From Pannonibacter indicus (lineage in GTDB: Bacteria; Pseudomonadota; Alphaproteobacteria; Rhizobiales; Stappiaceae), in assembly GCF_001418225.1 (NCBI RefSeq), contig NZ_LIPT01000004.1, forward strand, positions 62,001 to 126,000: 64,000 bases of DNA, given 5' to 3'. Positions 26,248-35,812 of the stretch are shown here, in pieces. Within the stretch, counting starts at the first letter, position 1; every line of letters begins with the position of its first letter. The notes beneath the pieces are model-generated. The model was not told the origin of the DNA and did no database searches. It saw only the letters and a program-made list of their open reading frames with translations. The position numbers and the translations under genes are program-made.

Positions 26248-27596
26248 TGTTGCGTATGACCAAGCCCTCCCGGCAGCTTGCCAGTGTTTTTCTGGCTGCC
26301 ACGCTTCTGGCGGGCTGCTCCTCGGTGTCTGAATATACCGATGCCATCAATCCCTTTGCGACCAAGCAGAAGATTCTTCCCGGCGAACGCCAGCCCCTGT
26401 TTCAGGGCGCTGATCCGTTGGAGCAGACCACGAACCGGTCTGCCAGCATCGGCTCTGCCACAGGCGGTCAGGATTGGCCGCAGGCTGGGGGCAATGAAAG
26501 CAATGATCCGGGCAATGTTGCCGTGTCCTTCAGCGGCCAGCAGGCTTGGCGCGCCTCGATCGGCAGTTCCGGCGGCGGCCTGACGTCTTCAGGCATGCGC
26601 ACGGCTGCAAGGCCTGTGGCCTCCGGCGGGCGTCTGTTCGTCTACAAGCCCACGGGTGAGGTGATTGCCATGAGCACGGGCGGCGCCCGAGCCTGGACGA
26701 AGAACCTGCGTCCGGCCGACGAGAACGGCATTGCCTCCGGCGGCGGTGTTGCCGTTTCCGGCAACCGTGTCTTCGCCGCAACCGGCTACCGCACGCTTGC
26801 AGCGCTGGACGCCGGGTCGGGTCAGGAATTGTGGTCCGTCGAGCTCAGCGCCCCGGCGCGTGGCGCCCCGGCGGTTGGCGCTGGCCATGTTTTCGTCGTG
26901 ACGCAGACTAACGAGGTCTATGCGGTCAAGCAGGACGATGGCACCGTGGCCTGGACCTATTCGGGTGTTCAGGAAAACGCTGGTCTGCTGACGGCCGCGT
27001 CCCCGGCCATTTCCGGCGGAACTGTGGTTGTGCCCTTCTCCTCCGGCGAGATCATGGCCTTCGATATCAAGAAGGGTGAACCGGTCTGGGCTGAAGGCGT
27101 TTCGCGTGCCTTCCGGACCCTGGCGGTGTCCACGCTGACAGATGTTGCCGCGAGCCCGGTCGTTTCCGGCGGCACGGTTTATGCCACGGGCGTCGGCGGC
27201 AAGATCGTCGCTGCCTCGCTCAGGACGGGTGAGCGCCAGTGGGAGCAGAACGTAGGTTCGGTGCACACGCCGGTCGTTTCCGGTAATGCCATTTTCATGG
27301 TAACGCTGGATGACAAGATGGTTGCTCTTGACCGCAAGACCGGTGACGCTCTATGGCGGGCAGACCTGCCGCAGCTTGACAACAAGAAGAAGCGGCGCAA
27401 CTGGGCGGGCCCGGTGCTGGCGAACGGCACCTTGGTGGCCTTCTCCAACGATGGCCGCATCGCCCTTGTGGACGCAGCCAGCGGCCAGATCCAGAGCGTG
27501 CGTGACATTTCGGCCAAGGTCTTCGTGACCCCGATTGTTGCGGGCGGCAGGATCGTGGTGCTGGAAGGTGACAGCGGCATCGCCGGATTCAACTGA
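26247..27596 (+). CDS. bamB: Outer-membrane protein assembly factor BamB (PQQ-repeat lipoprotein)
   Basis: 449 residues. A lipoprotein signal ends in the lipobox LLAGC (cysteine near residue 25). A beta-propeller of repeated PQQ-like blades follows (for example RTLAALDAGSGQELWSVELS, MAFDIKKGEPVWAEG, MVALDRKTGDALWRADLP). BamB is the scaffold lipoprotein of the BAM complex that inserts outer-membrane proteins. The ATG overlaps the stop of the YfgM-like gene, and der follows after 40 bases. A second ATG lies three codons in, at 26256. Confidence 0.9.
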   Translation: MLRMTKPSRQLASVFLAATLLAGCSSVSEYTDAINPFATKQKILPGERQPLFQGADPLEQTTNRSASIGSATGGQDWPQAGGNESNDPGNVAVSFSGQQAWRASIGSSGGGLTSSGMRTAARPVASGGRLFVYKPTGEVIAMSTGGARAWTKNLRPADENGIASGGGVAVSGNRVFAATGYRTLAALDAGSGQELWSVELSAPARGAPAVGAGHVFVVTQTNEVYAVKQDDGTVAWTYSGVQENAGLLTAASPAISGGTVVVPFSSGEIMAFDIKKGEPVWAEGVSRAFRTLAVSTLTDVAASPVVSGGTVYATGVGGKIVAASLRTGERQWEQNVGSVHTPVVSGNAIFMVTLDDKMVALDRKTGDALWRADLPQLDNKKKRRNWAGPVLANGTLVAFSNDGRIALVDAASGQIQSVRDISAKVFVTPIVAGGRIVVLEGDSGIAGFN

Positions 27597-27636
27597 TAGA
27601 TGGGCCGCAGGGATTGCGGCCTGAGGAGTAAGGGGC

Positions 27637-29064
27637 TTGGGCGCTACCGTAGCCATTATTGGCCGTCCGAATGTGGGCAAATCGACGCTGTTCAACCGGC
27701 TGGTCGGCAAGCGCCTGGCGCTTGTCGATGACACGCCGGGCGTCACCCGCGACCGGCGGCCGGGCGAGGCGCGCCTGGGCGACCTGCGCTTCACCATCAT
27801 CGACACCGCAGGCCTGGAGGATGCGGATGCAACGAGCCTTGAAGGCCGCATGCGCGCCCAGACCGAAGAGGCCATCGCGGAAGCCGATGCCGTTCTGTTC
27901 GTCATCGACGCCCGTGCGGGCGTAACGCCGCTTGATGCGCATTTTGCTGCCGTTGCCCGCAAGAGCGAAAAACCGGTGATCCTGCTGGCCAACAAGGCAG
28001 AAGGCCGGGCAGGCGAGGGTGGTCTCTATGAGGCATTCTCGCTGGGTCTGGGTGAGCCGGTGGCCATCTCCGCCGAGCATGGCGAGGGTCTGGCCGGTCT
28101 CTACGAGGCGCTGTTGCCTTACGTGGAGCGGGTCGAGGAAGAAGAGCAGGCGGCCAAGGACGAGGCAGACTTTTCCGTTGAGCTGGACGAGGACGGCAAT
28201 CCGCTTTTGCCGGAAGCAGCTCCCGCGGGCACCAGCGAGCGCCCGCTGCGGGTAGCCATCGTCGGGCGTCCGAATGCGGGCAAGTCGACGCTGATCAACC
28301 GCATGCTGGGCGAAGAGCGCATGCTGACCGGGCCTGAAGCTGGCATCACGCGCGATTCCATCTCCGTCGACTGGCTGTGGCGCGAGCGCCATCTGAAGCT
28401 GTTCGACACCGCCGGTATCCGCCGCAAGGCGCGTGTGCAGGAAAAGCTGGAAAAGCTCTCCGTTGCCGACGCTCTGCGCGCCATCAAATTTGCCGAAGTG
28501 GTTGTCGTGGCGCTGGACGCGACCAATTCCTTCGAGAAGCAGGATCTGCAGATCATCGATCTGGTGGCCCGTGAAGGCCGCGCGCTGGTGATCGCCATCA
28601 ACAAGTGGGATCTGATCGAGGACCGGGAGGCGGCCTGGGCCGCCATCAAGGACGCTCAGGACCGCTATCTCAACCAGATCCGCAACGTCCAGATCGTCAC
28701 CATGTCCGGCCTGCAGGGGCAGGGCATCGACCGGCTGATGGAAGCGGTGTTCAACGCCTACGAGGTCTGGAACACCCGCGTTTCGACCTCGCGCCTCAAC
28801 CGCTGGCTCCTGAAGATCCTCACCCACCATCCGCCCCCGGCGGTGCAGGGACGCCGCGTCAAGCTGCGCTACATGACCCAGGCGAAAACCCGTCCGCCGC
28901 ATTTCGTCGTGTTCTGCTCGCGCCCCGAAGAGCTGCCGGAAAGCTACACCCGGTATCTCGTCAACGGCCTGCGCCAGACCTTCGACATGCCGGGCACGCC
29001 GATCCGTCTCAGCTACCGCAAGGGCGAAAATCCCTATGCGGGCAAGAAAAAGAAAACCCGTTAG
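27637..29064 (+). CDS. der: Ribosome-assembly GTPase Der (EngA)
   Basis: 475 residues with the diagnostic two G domains in tandem. [18 protein letters not shown] near residue 8, with the DTPGVTRDR switch, makes domain 1. [18 protein letters not shown] near residue 208 makes domain 2, with NKWDL as its base-recognition motif. A KH-like C-terminal domain ends in a basic tail (AGKKKKTR). It acts in 50S subunit maturation and is normally essential. The best start is TTG 27637, preceded by GAGGAGTAAGGGGC; no ATG fits the conserved N terminus. The gene ends in TAG. Confidence 0.92.
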   Translation: MGATVAIIGRPNVGKSTLFNRLVGKRLALVDDTPGVTRDRRPGEARLGDLRFTIIDTAGLEDADATSLEGRMRAQTEEAIAEADAVLFVIDARAGVTPLDAHFAAVARKSEKPVILLANKAEGRAGEGGLYEAFSLGLGEPVAISAEHGEGLAGLYEALLPYVERVEEEEQAAKDEADFSVELDEDGNPLLPEAAPAGTSERPLRVAIVGRPNAGKSTLINRMLGEERMLTGPEAGITRDSISVDWLWRERHLKLFDTAGIRRKARVQEKLEKLSVADALRAIKFAEVVVVALDATNSFEKQDLQIIDLVAREGRALVIAINKWDLIEDREAAWAAIKDAQDRYLNQIRNVQIVTMSGLQGQGIDRLMEAVFNAYEVWNTRVSTSRLNRWLLKILTHHPPPAVQGRRVKLRYMTQAKTRPPHFVVFCSRPEELPESYTRYLVNGLRQTFDMPGTPIRLSYRKGENPYAGKKKKTR

Positions 29065-29095
29065 GCCCCGGCAAGGGCCCTTGCGAGGCCGGGGC
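29065..29095 (+). terminator. GC hairpin after der
   Basis: GCCCCGGC (29065-29072) pairs with GCCGGGGC (29088-29095) around a loop containing the palindrome AAGGGCCCTT. No T-run follows, so it is a weak or Rho-assisted terminator, or an mRNA end-protecting stem. Confidence 0.45.
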
Positions 29096-29186
29096 ATCCG
29101 CTCCGGCCTTTTCTGTGACCTTTCCTCTCCCATCGGGGCGCCTCGGCCCCGCACACCATCTGCAACCGAATGACAAGGGGACCGCG

Positions 29187-29987
29187 ATGACGACGACGCA
29201 ACGCATGGAGTTTGCCGTTGGCCTCGCCCGCCGCGCAGGCGCGCTTGGCCTTGACTATTTCCGCAAGCTGGAAACGCTGACCATCATCAACAAGGGCCAT
29301 CAGGACCTTGTGACGGAAGCCGACCGCAACGTGGAAACGCTGGTGCGCGACGAGATCGCAGCCGTCTTCCCGGGCGATGGCATCGTCGGCGAGGAGCATG
29401 GCCGCGTGGAAGGCTCGTCCGGCTACACCTGGGTGATCGATCCGATAGACGGCACGGCGAATTTCGTTGCCGGTATCCCGCAGTGGTGCTTCATCATTGC
29501 CTGCGTTCACAATGGGGAAACCGTCATCGGGGTCATCCATGATCCGGTGTCGGGCGAAATGTTCGCCGCTGAACGCGGCAAGGGGCTGACGGTCAATGGC
29601 CGCCCGGCGCGGGTCTCCGCCAGCACCAGCCTCAAGACCGGCTCTGCCGGTGTCGGCTTCAGCGGCCGCAACAAGGTCTGCGGCGCCGTGCAGCTGATCG
29701 ATGCGCTGGTGGACCGGGGCGGCGTCTTCTTCCGCAATGCCTCCGGCGGGCTGATGCTGGCCTATGTGGCCGCCGGCCGGCTCATCGCCTATGGCGAATC
29801 CAAGATGAACGTCTGGGACTGCCTTGCCGGTCTCCTGATGATCGAGGAAGGCGGCGGCAAGGTCACCGGCTTTGACGTGGACGCGTCCATCGCCACAGGC
29901 GTGCGCGTCATCACCGCTTGCCCGGGTGTCTATGACGAATGGTCCGGCATGTGCGAAGCGGTCTTTCCGCCGCTGGCAGCCCACTGA
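29187..29987 (+). CDS. Inositol monophosphatase-family phosphatase
   Basis: 266 residues of the lithium-sensitive phosphatase family. GEEHG near residue 71 and DPIDGTANF near residues 89-97 provide the metal-binding acidic residues, and WDCLAGLLMIEEGGG near residue 212 is the second motif. Substrates in bacteria include inositol-1-phosphate, nucleotide and sugar phosphates. ATG 29187 begins the family-typical N terminus; the frame is open far upstream only as an overlap with der. It converges with the short-chain dehydrogenase gene. Confidence 0.88.
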   Translation: MTTTQRMEFAVGLARRAGALGLDYFRKLETLTIINKGHQDLVTEADRNVETLVRDEIAAVFPGDGIVGEEHGRVEGSSGYTWVIDPIDGTANFVAGIPQWCFIIACVHNGETVIGVIHDPVSGEMFAAERGKGLTVNGRPARVSASTSLKTGSAGVGFSGRNKVCGAVQLIDALVDRGGVFFRNASGGLMLAYVAAGRLIAYGESKMNVWDCLAGLLMIEEGGGKVTGFDVDASIATGVRVITACPGVYDEWSGMCEAVFPPLAAH

Positions 29988-30000
29988 AGCGCCTGAATGC

Positions 30001-30027
30001 AAAAAGGCCGGAGCGATGCTCCGGCCT
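30001..30027 (-). terminator. Intrinsic terminator between convergent phosphatase and dehydrogenase genes
   Basis: A 10-base-pair stem, AGGCCGGAGC (30005-30014) with GCTCCGGCCT (30018-30027), closes a three-base loop. On the minus strand it is followed by TTTTTGC, so it mainly ends the minus-strand purF/dehydrogenase transcript. Confidence 0.85.
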
Positions 30028-30105
30028 GAAAGACCCATCCGCATTCGTCATGCAGGACGGAGGAAGGGGTAAGGCAAGAAGCAGAAGACCCTCCGTTCCA
30101 ATCCC

Positions 30106-30852
30106 TTACGATGCGACCTGCACAAAATCCTTGAAGCTGCGCGAGGGGTGGTCGTAGAGGCGGCCGCCGTCCGTGAAGGTGGGCAGCGTCAGCGGGATGA
30201 TCGCCTTGGCCACGTCTTCGGGATGCGGCAGGGTCGCCGGATCTTCGCCGGGCATGGCCTGTGCGCGCATAGAGGTGCGAACCGGGCCTGGATTGACGAG
30301 GCTGATCTGCAGCGGTGTCAGGCGTGTCTCGGCGGTATAGGTGCGCACCAGAGCTTCCAGTGCAGCCTTGGAGACCGAATACGGGCCCCAATAAGCCTTG
30401 CACTTGTGGGCCGCGCCCGAGGACAGGAACACGGCGCGCCCGGCGTCGGACTGGCGCAGCAGCGGGTCGAGCGAACGGATCAGGCGCCAGTTGGCGGTGA
30501 CATTGGCCGCCATCACCTTGTCCCAGGTCTTGATATCCACATGGCCGAGCGGCGACAGGGTGCCGAGCACGCCTGCATTGCCCACCAGAATGTCCAGCTT
30601 CTTCCAGCGCTCGAAAATGGCGGCGCCCAAACGGTCCAGCGCGTCATAGTCTGTGACGTCGAGGGGCACGAGCGTGGTCTGGCCGCCTGCGGCCTTGATC
30701 TCGTCGTCCAGCTCTTCGAGGCCGCCCACGGTGCGGGCGACAGCGATGACATGGGCGCCGAGGCGGCCAAGCTCCCGGGCGATGAAATAGCCGATGCCGC
30801 GTGAGGCACCGGTCACGACCGCAATGCGGCCGTCGAGGATCTTGTCGGTCAT
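30106..30852 (-). CDS. Short-chain dehydrogenase/reductase
   Basis: 248 residues with the classical SDR features. The NAD(P)-binding TGASRGIGYFIARELG is near residue 15, NAGVLG near residue 93, the catalytic serine is in FLSSGAA, and the YxxxK pair lies in GPYSVSKAALEAL near residue 160. The substrate is unknown. It lies six bases after the purF stop in the same direction, an arrangement common in rhizobia, and so is probably cotranscribed with purF. Confidence 0.88.
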   Translation of the reverse strand: MTDKILDGRIAVVTGASRGIGYFIARELGRLGAHVIAVARTVGGLEELDDEIKAAGGQTTLVPLDVTDYDALDRLGAAIFERWKKLDILVGNAGVLGTLSPLGHVDIKTWDKVMAANVTANWRLIRSLDPLLRQSDAGRAVFLSSGAAHKCKAYWGPYSVSKAALEALVRTYTAETRLTPLQISLVNPGPVRTSMRAQAMPGEDPATLPHPEDVAKAIIPLTLPTFTDGGRLYDHPSRSFKDFVQVAS

Positions 30853-30858
30853 TGTGCC

Positions 30859-32361
30859 TTATCCAACTTCCACCAGACGCGGCGGCTTGCGGAACTCCAC
30901 GTCTTCCGACAGGTCGGTCAGCGGCGTCGGATAGTCGCCGGTGAAGCAATGGTCGGTGAACTGCGGGTTCTCGTTGTCGCGGCCTTCAAGCCCCATGGCC
31001 TTGTAGATGCCTTCGATCGAGAGGAAGGCGAGGCTGTCGGCGCCGATGAAGGCGCGCATCTCTTCCAGATTGTAACGGGCGGCGAGCAGCTTTTCGCGCA
31101 CCGGCGTGTCGATGCCGTAATAGTCGGAGTAGCGGATCGGCGGGCTGGCGAGGCGGAAATGCACTTCGCGCGCGCCGGCATCGCGGATCATCTGGACGAT
31201 CTTCAGTGAGGTGGTGCCACGCACCAGGCTGTCATCGATGAGTATGACGCGCTTGCCCTCGATCTGCGCCCGGTTGGCCGAATGCTTCAGCTTGACGCCG
31301 AGGGTGCGAATCGACTGGGTGGGTTCGATGAAGGTGCGGCCGACATAGTGGTTGCGGATGATGCCAAGCTCGAAGGGAACGCCCGATTCCTGGCTGTAGC
31401 CGATGGCGGCCGGAACGCCGCTGTCCGGCACCGGAACCACCACATCAGCGTCCACGTGGCTCTCGCGGGCCAGCTGTGCTCCCATCTGGCGGCGCACGTC
31501 ATAGACCGAACGGCCGCCAACGATGGAGTCGGGCCGGGCGAAATAGACATATTCGAAGATGCAGGGGCGCGCCGGGCGGCGGCCGAAGGGGAAGTAGCTC
31601 TCGATGCCGCCGGAGGTACAGACGATCACCTCGCCGTTCTCGACCTCGCGGATGAACTTTGCGCCGATGATGTCGAGCGCGCAGGTTTCGGAGGCAAGGA
31701 TCGGGGCACCGTTGAGGTCGCCCAGCACCAGCGGGCGGATGCCCAGCGGGTCGCGGGCGCCGATCAGCTTCTTGCGGGTGAGGGCGACCAGCGAATAGGC
31801 GCCTTCCATCTGCTTGATCGCCTCGATGAAGCGGTCGACGATCTTCGGCTGGCGGCTTCGGGCGACGAGCTGCAGCACCACTTCGGAATCCGACGTGGAC
31901 TGGCAGATGGCCCCGTCGCGGATCAGCTGGCGGCGCAGCGTCAGGCCATTGGTGAAGTTGCCGTTGTGGCAGATGGCAAAGCCACCGCCATCCAGCTCCG
32001 CAAACAGCGGCTGCACGTTGCGCAGGGCCGGTTCGCCGGTGGTTGAATAGCGCACATGGCCGACAGCGGCAGAGCCTGCGAGGCGCTTGATCGTCTCGGC
32101 GCTGGAGAAGTGATCGGCGACGAGGCCAAGATGGCGCTCGGAGCGGAACTGCTCGTTATCGTCATAGGTGACGATGCCGGCCGCTTCCTGTCCGCGATGC
32201 TGCAGGGCGTGCAGGCCAAGGGCGGTCAGCGCGGCGGCATCTTCATGCCCCAAAACGCCGAACACGCCGCATTCTTCACGCAGCGTGTCCCCGTAGATGT
32301 CGTCCGTATCATCGGAACGGAACTGTTTCCCTGCGCCCTGGAAGTCGGTCAGACCGGACAT
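30859..32361 (-). CDS. purF: Amidophosphoribosyltransferase PurF
   Basis: 500 residues. A 30-residue propeptide precedes the nucleophile in EECGVFGVLGHEDA (C31). The glutaminase domain continues with LHALQHRGQEAAGI and RYSTTG. The phosphoribosyltransferase domain has the PRPP motif VILIDDSLVRGTTS near residue 364. It makes phosphoribosylamine, the first committed step of purine synthesis. ATG 32361 follows AGGAGCTTCGCC. The gene follows cvpA, the classic cvpA-purF pairing. Confidence 0.95.
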   Translation of the reverse strand: MSGLTDFQGAGKQFRSDDTDDIYGDTLREECGVFGVLGHEDAAALTALGLHALQHRGQEAAGIVTYDDNEQFRSERHLGLVADHFSSAETIKRLAGSAAVGHVRYSTTGEPALRNVQPLFAELDGGGFAICHNGNFTNGLTLRRQLIRDGAICQSTSDSEVVLQLVARSRQPKIVDRFIEAIKQMEGAYSLVALTRKKLIGARDPLGIRPLVLGDLNGAPILASETCALDIIGAKFIREVENGEVIVCTSGGIESYFPFGRRPARPCIFEYVYFARPDSIVGGRSVYDVRRQMGAQLARESHVDADVVVPVPDSGVPAAIGYSQESGVPFELGIIRNHYVGRTFIEPTQSIRTLGVKLKHSANRAQIEGKRVILIDDSLVRGTTSLKIVQMIRDAGAREVHFRLASPPIRYSDYYGIDTPVREKLLAARYNLEEMRAFIGADSLAFLSIEGIYKAMGLEGRDNENPQFTDHCFTGDYPTPLTDLSEDVEFRKPPRLVEVG

Positions 32362-32409
32362 GGCGAAGCTCCTTGAGAGGTTGTGCGGCCAGCCTTGCTG
32401 GCAAAAAGA

Positions 32410-33051
32410 TCAGTTTCCGGTGCCGCTGGTCGTCAGTTGGTCGATGCCCTGACGTTCTGCGGCGCTGTAGCCGGTATTCTCGTTGCCGCCCTGAGGTTGG
32501 CCCTGAGCTTGGCCTTGGGGCTCATCGGCATTGCGGCGGCTGGAGCGGTTGAACTCCTGGATCGTCTTTTCCGGATCCTCCGGAAGGGCGGCCTGCAGCT
32601 GCTGGCCGATGGAGGTCAGCAGGTCACGGGACTTGGCCTGAACCACCCACTGGGGCTGGCGCTCCGCTGGCACGAACCAGTTGAAGAAGGCAAGGCCGAC
32701 GACAACGAGCAGCATACCGCGTGCGGCGCCGAAAACGAAGCCGAGTGTGCGGTCCAGCGCGCCGATGCGGCTGTCGAGCACGAAATCGGAAATGCGCATG
32801 GTGATGTAGCTGACGATGATCAGCGTCAGCAGGAATACGCCCGCAATGGCAGCGCCGAGGGCGACATAGTCATTGCTGATGTACTGCTTTGCGTAGGGAA
32901 GCACATATCCATAGAGCATATAGGCCGCGACGGCTGCCGCTACCCATGAGCCAATGGAGAGAACTTCACGGACAAAGCCGCGCACCATCGCCAGAACGGC
33001 GGAAATCAGCATGATGACGAGAAGAATTCCGTCGAGGAGCGTGATTGGCAT
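32410..33051 (-). CDS. cvpA: CvpA-family inner-membrane protein
   Basis: 213 residues. Four predicted membrane helices fill the first about 165 residues (LLDGILLVIMLISAVLAMVR, VALGAAIAGVFLLTLIIVSY, LGFVFGAARGMLLVVVGLAF). A hydrophilic tail rich in Gln, Gly and Asn ends the protein. This is the colicin V production family, with a role in envelope homeostasis. It lies between radA and purF on the same strand. Confidence 0.9.
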   Translation of the reverse strand: MPITLLDGILLVIMLISAVLAMVRGFVREVLSIGSWVAAAVAAYMLYGYVLPYAKQYISNDYVALGAAIAGVFLLTLIIVSYITMRISDFVLDSRIGALDRTLGFVFGAARGMLLVVVGLAFFNWFVPAERQPQWVVQAKSRDLLTSIGQQLQAALPEDPEKTIQEFNRSSRRNADEPQGQAQGQPQGGNENTGYSAAERQGIDQLTTSGTGN

Positions 33052-33111
33052 CGTCCGGTTTTACCCTTGTAGCCCGCAGTCCCGGCTGCCGCTTGCGGCG
33101 CCATGCTGCTG

Positions 33112-34530
33112 TCAGTCGTTCCGCACATCCCGGGGCCCGCCGCCGGCCCGCCCGCTGCCCTTGGCAGCAATCTTGGCGATGAAGGCGCTCAGGTCCTGTA
33201 TTCCTTCCGCGCTCAGCTCCGGCCCGGTCCCATCCTTGATGTTTCCGGCCGGGCAGATGGCGCGGTCAAAGCCGAGTTTCTGCGCTTCCTTCAGTCTTGC
33301 CTGTCCCTGGGCCACCGGTCTGACCGCGCCCGAGAGGCTGACCTCGCCGAAATAGACGCAATTGACCGGCAGGGCAAGCCCGCTGAGTGAAGAGACCAGT
33401 GCTGCGGCCACGGCAAGGTCTGCACCCGGCTCGTTGATCCTGAGGCCGCCGGCTACATTCAGATAGACATCGTGCTGCGAAAAGCGAACCCCGCAGCGCG
33501 CTTCCAGCACCGCAAGGATCATCGACAGGCGGGCGCTGTCCCAGCCGATCACGGCACGGCGGGGTGTTCCGAGCGGCGAGGGGGCGACGAGCGCCTGAAT
33601 TTCAATCAGCAGCGGGCGTGAGCCCTCAAGCCCGGCAAAAACCACCGAACCCGGAGCATTCGACGAGCGTTCGCCGAGGAAAAGCGCTGAAGGATTGGCC
33701 ACTTCCTGCAAGCCGGCCCCGGTCATTTCGAAGACACCGATTTCGTCCGTCGCGCCGAAGCGGTTCTTTACCGAACGCAGGATGCGGTATTGATGCGCGC
33801 CGTCGCCTTCGAAATAGAGCACCGCGTCGACCATGTGCTCCACCACACGGGGGCCTGCGATCTGGCCGTCCTTGGTGACATGGCCGACGAGCACCATGGC
33901 GGTGCCGGATTTCTTGGCATAGCGGACCATGGCCTGCGCCGAGGCGCGCACCTGCGTCACCGTGCCGGGAGGCGAATCCGCCAGCTCCGTCCACAGGGTC
34001 TGCACGGAATCGAGGATCAGCAGGGCAGGGGGAGGACTGGCCTCCAGCGTCGCCAGAATGTCTTCGACACTGGTTTCGGAGGCGAGCGCTACGGGCGCAT
34101 TGGCAAGGCCGAGGCGTTCGGCGCGCAGCCGGACCTGATCGATCGCCTCTTCGCCCGAGATATAGATCGAGCGCAGGCCCTTGTTGGCGAGTGCTGCCGA
34201 GGCCTGGATCAGCAGGGTGGACTTTCCGATGCCCGGATCTCCGCCCACCAGCAGGGCCGAGCCCTTGACGAAGCCGCCGCCGGTCACCCGGTCCAGTTCC
34301 TTGATGCCGCTCTGGAAGCGCGGGGCTTCCTTCGCCTCGCCCGAAAGGCCGACCAGCGGCACGACGCGGCCACGGGTGACCTTGCCCTTGGATGGACCGC
34401 CGCCGACGCCGCTGCCTTCGGCCTCCTCGACAATGGTGTTCCATTCGCCGCAGGATTCGCAGCGGCCAGTCCATTTGCCCGTGATCGCGCCACAGGCCTG
34501 GCATACAAAGGAAGAGCTGCGGCGGGCCAT
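33112..34530 (-). CDS. radA: DNA repair protein RadA
   Basis: 472 residues. An N-terminal C4 zinc motif (CQACG, then CESCGEW) is followed by a RecA-like ATPase with Walker A GGDPGIGKST near residue 98. The RadA-specific KNRFGATDEIGVFEM lies near residue 253. A C-terminal Lon-like domain includes RINEPGADLAVAAALVSS. RadA promotes branch migration in recombination. ATG 34530 is used because it starts MARRSSSFVCQACG as in the family. The gene begins one base after the alr stop. Confidence 0.94.
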   Translation of the reverse strand: MARRSSSFVCQACGAITGKWTGRCESCGEWNTIVEEAEGSGVGGGPSKGKVTRGRVVPLVGLSGEAKEAPRFQSGIKELDRVTGGGFVKGSALLVGGDPGIGKSTLLIQASAALANKGLRSIYISGEEAIDQVRLRAERLGLANAPVALASETSVEDILATLEASPPPALLILDSVQTLWTELADSPPGTVTQVRASAQAMVRYAKKSGTAMVLVGHVTKDGQIAGPRVVEHMVDAVLYFEGDGAHQYRILRSVKNRFGATDEIGVFEMTGAGLQEVANPSALFLGERSSNAPGSVVFAGLEGSRPLLIEIQALVAPSPLGTPRRAVIGWDSARLSMILAVLEARCGVRFSQHDVYLNVAGGLRINEPGADLAVAAALVSSLSGLALPVNCVYFGEVSLSGAVRPVAQGQARLKEAQKLGFDRAICPAGNIKDGTGPELSAEGIQDLSAFIAKIAAKGSGRAGGGPRDVRND

Positions 34531-34531
34531 G

Positions 34532-35710
34532 TCAGTCTCCGGTCGTCCCGCCGTCCAGCGGCCCGTAGATGCGCGCGTGGCGGCTTCCAAGGCCCGTCAG
34601 CAGTTCATAATCAATCGTTCCGGCCGCCGATGCCGCCGCCTGAAGGCTGGCGTTGGGGCCCAGAAGCTCCACATAGGTGCCCCGGCGCAGCTTGTCTGCC
34701 GGAACATCGGTAGCATCCACAGCCAGCATGTCCATGGAGATCCGGCCAAAGAGAGGCAAGTGGTGACCGTCAATCCAGGCCGATGCGCCCGGCTTGCCGT
34801 CCGCGCTGCCTGCGCCCCTGAGGAAACCGTCGCCATAGCCGCAGGATAGCATGGCAATGCGGCTGTCGCGCTCTGCCGTTCGCGCAAGGCCGTAGCCGAC
34901 GCCTTCGCCGGCCGGGACCTTGCGCACTTGCAGCACACGGGCCTCCAGCCGGATCACCGGTTCAAGCCTCAGGGGCGGATGGTCGATGATCTGGCCGCCG
35001 TAGAGCGCAATGCCGGGGCGCACCAGATCGAAATGGAACTCCGGCCCCAGAAACACGCCCGCAGAATTGGCAAGCGAGCGCGGCACGCCTGGGAAATGCG
35101 CGCTCATCGCCTTGAAAGCGGCAAGCTGCGCCTTGTTCATCGGATGGGCGGGCTCGGCTGCGCAGGCCAGATGGCTCATCAGCAGCGACGCGGTGAAAGC
35201 TTCCAGCAGCGTGCCATCCACCGCCAGCCGCTCGCATTCTGGAGCGTTGAGGCCGAGCCGGTTCATGCCGGTGTTGATGTGGATGGCTGCTTCCAGCTTC
35301 ACCTTGCGCTCGCGGCAGAACAGCGCCCATTCCTCGATTTCCGGCAGGGATCCCAGCACCGGCCGCAGCCTTGCCTCAGCCAGCAGGGGAGCCGCGCCCG
35401 GGAACAGGCCGTTGAGGATGTAGATGATGGCATTGGGCGCTGCCTGACGGGCAATGACGCCTTCCTGCGGCGCAGCCACGAAGAAGATGGAGCAGCCGGC
35501 TTCCGCCAGATGCTTCACCGTGACGGCAAGGCCGCAGCCATAGGCATCGGCTTTCACGGCGGCGGCGCACTGGGTGCCGGGCGTGAGCTGGTCCTTCACG
35601 CGGCGCCAGTTGCGCGCGATGGCGAGCGGATCGATCGTCAGACGGCTGCCGGCCGGGATGACGGTTTGCCCGTGGCTGGAGCTTGTCATGCTCTGCGGGT
35701 CCTGTGTCAT
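34532..35710 (-). CDS. alr: Alanine racemase
   Basis: 392 residues of the fold-III PLP family. The cofactor lysine is in AAVKADAYGCG near residue 50. The catalytic tyrosine region and C-terminal barrel include EGVGYGLARTAE and LFGRISMDMLAVDATD. It supplies D-alanine for peptidoglycan. It lies between dnaB and radA on the same strand. ATG 35710 is the first start; a second methionine (residue 8) is possible. Confidence 0.93.
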   Translation of the reverse strand: MTQDPQSMTSSSHGQTVIPAGSRLTIDPLAIARNWRRVKDQLTPGTQCAAAVKADAYGCGLAVTVKHLAEAGCSIFFVAAPQEGVIARQAAPNAIIYILNGLFPGAAPLLAEARLRPVLGSLPEIEEWALFCRERKVKLEAAIHINTGMNRLGLNAPECERLAVDGTLLEAFTASLLMSHLACAAEPAHPMNKAQLAAFKAMSAHFPGVPRSLANSAGVFLGPEFHFDLVRPGIALYGGQIIDHPPLRLEPVIRLEARVLQVRKVPAGEGVGYGLARTAERDSRIAMLSCGYGDGFLRGAGSADGKPGASAWIDGHHLPLFGRISMDMLAVDATDVPADKLRRGTYVELLGPNASLQAAASAAGTIDYELLTGLGSRHARIYGPLDGGTTGD

Positions 35711-35812
35711 GAAGCCAAAAGCAAAGCAAGGCCCTCCGCAGCGGTTTCCACGCGGAGCGGCGAATCGGCACCTTGCCCATATCTGCGGCCATCATAGACC
35801 GGTCCGGACGGG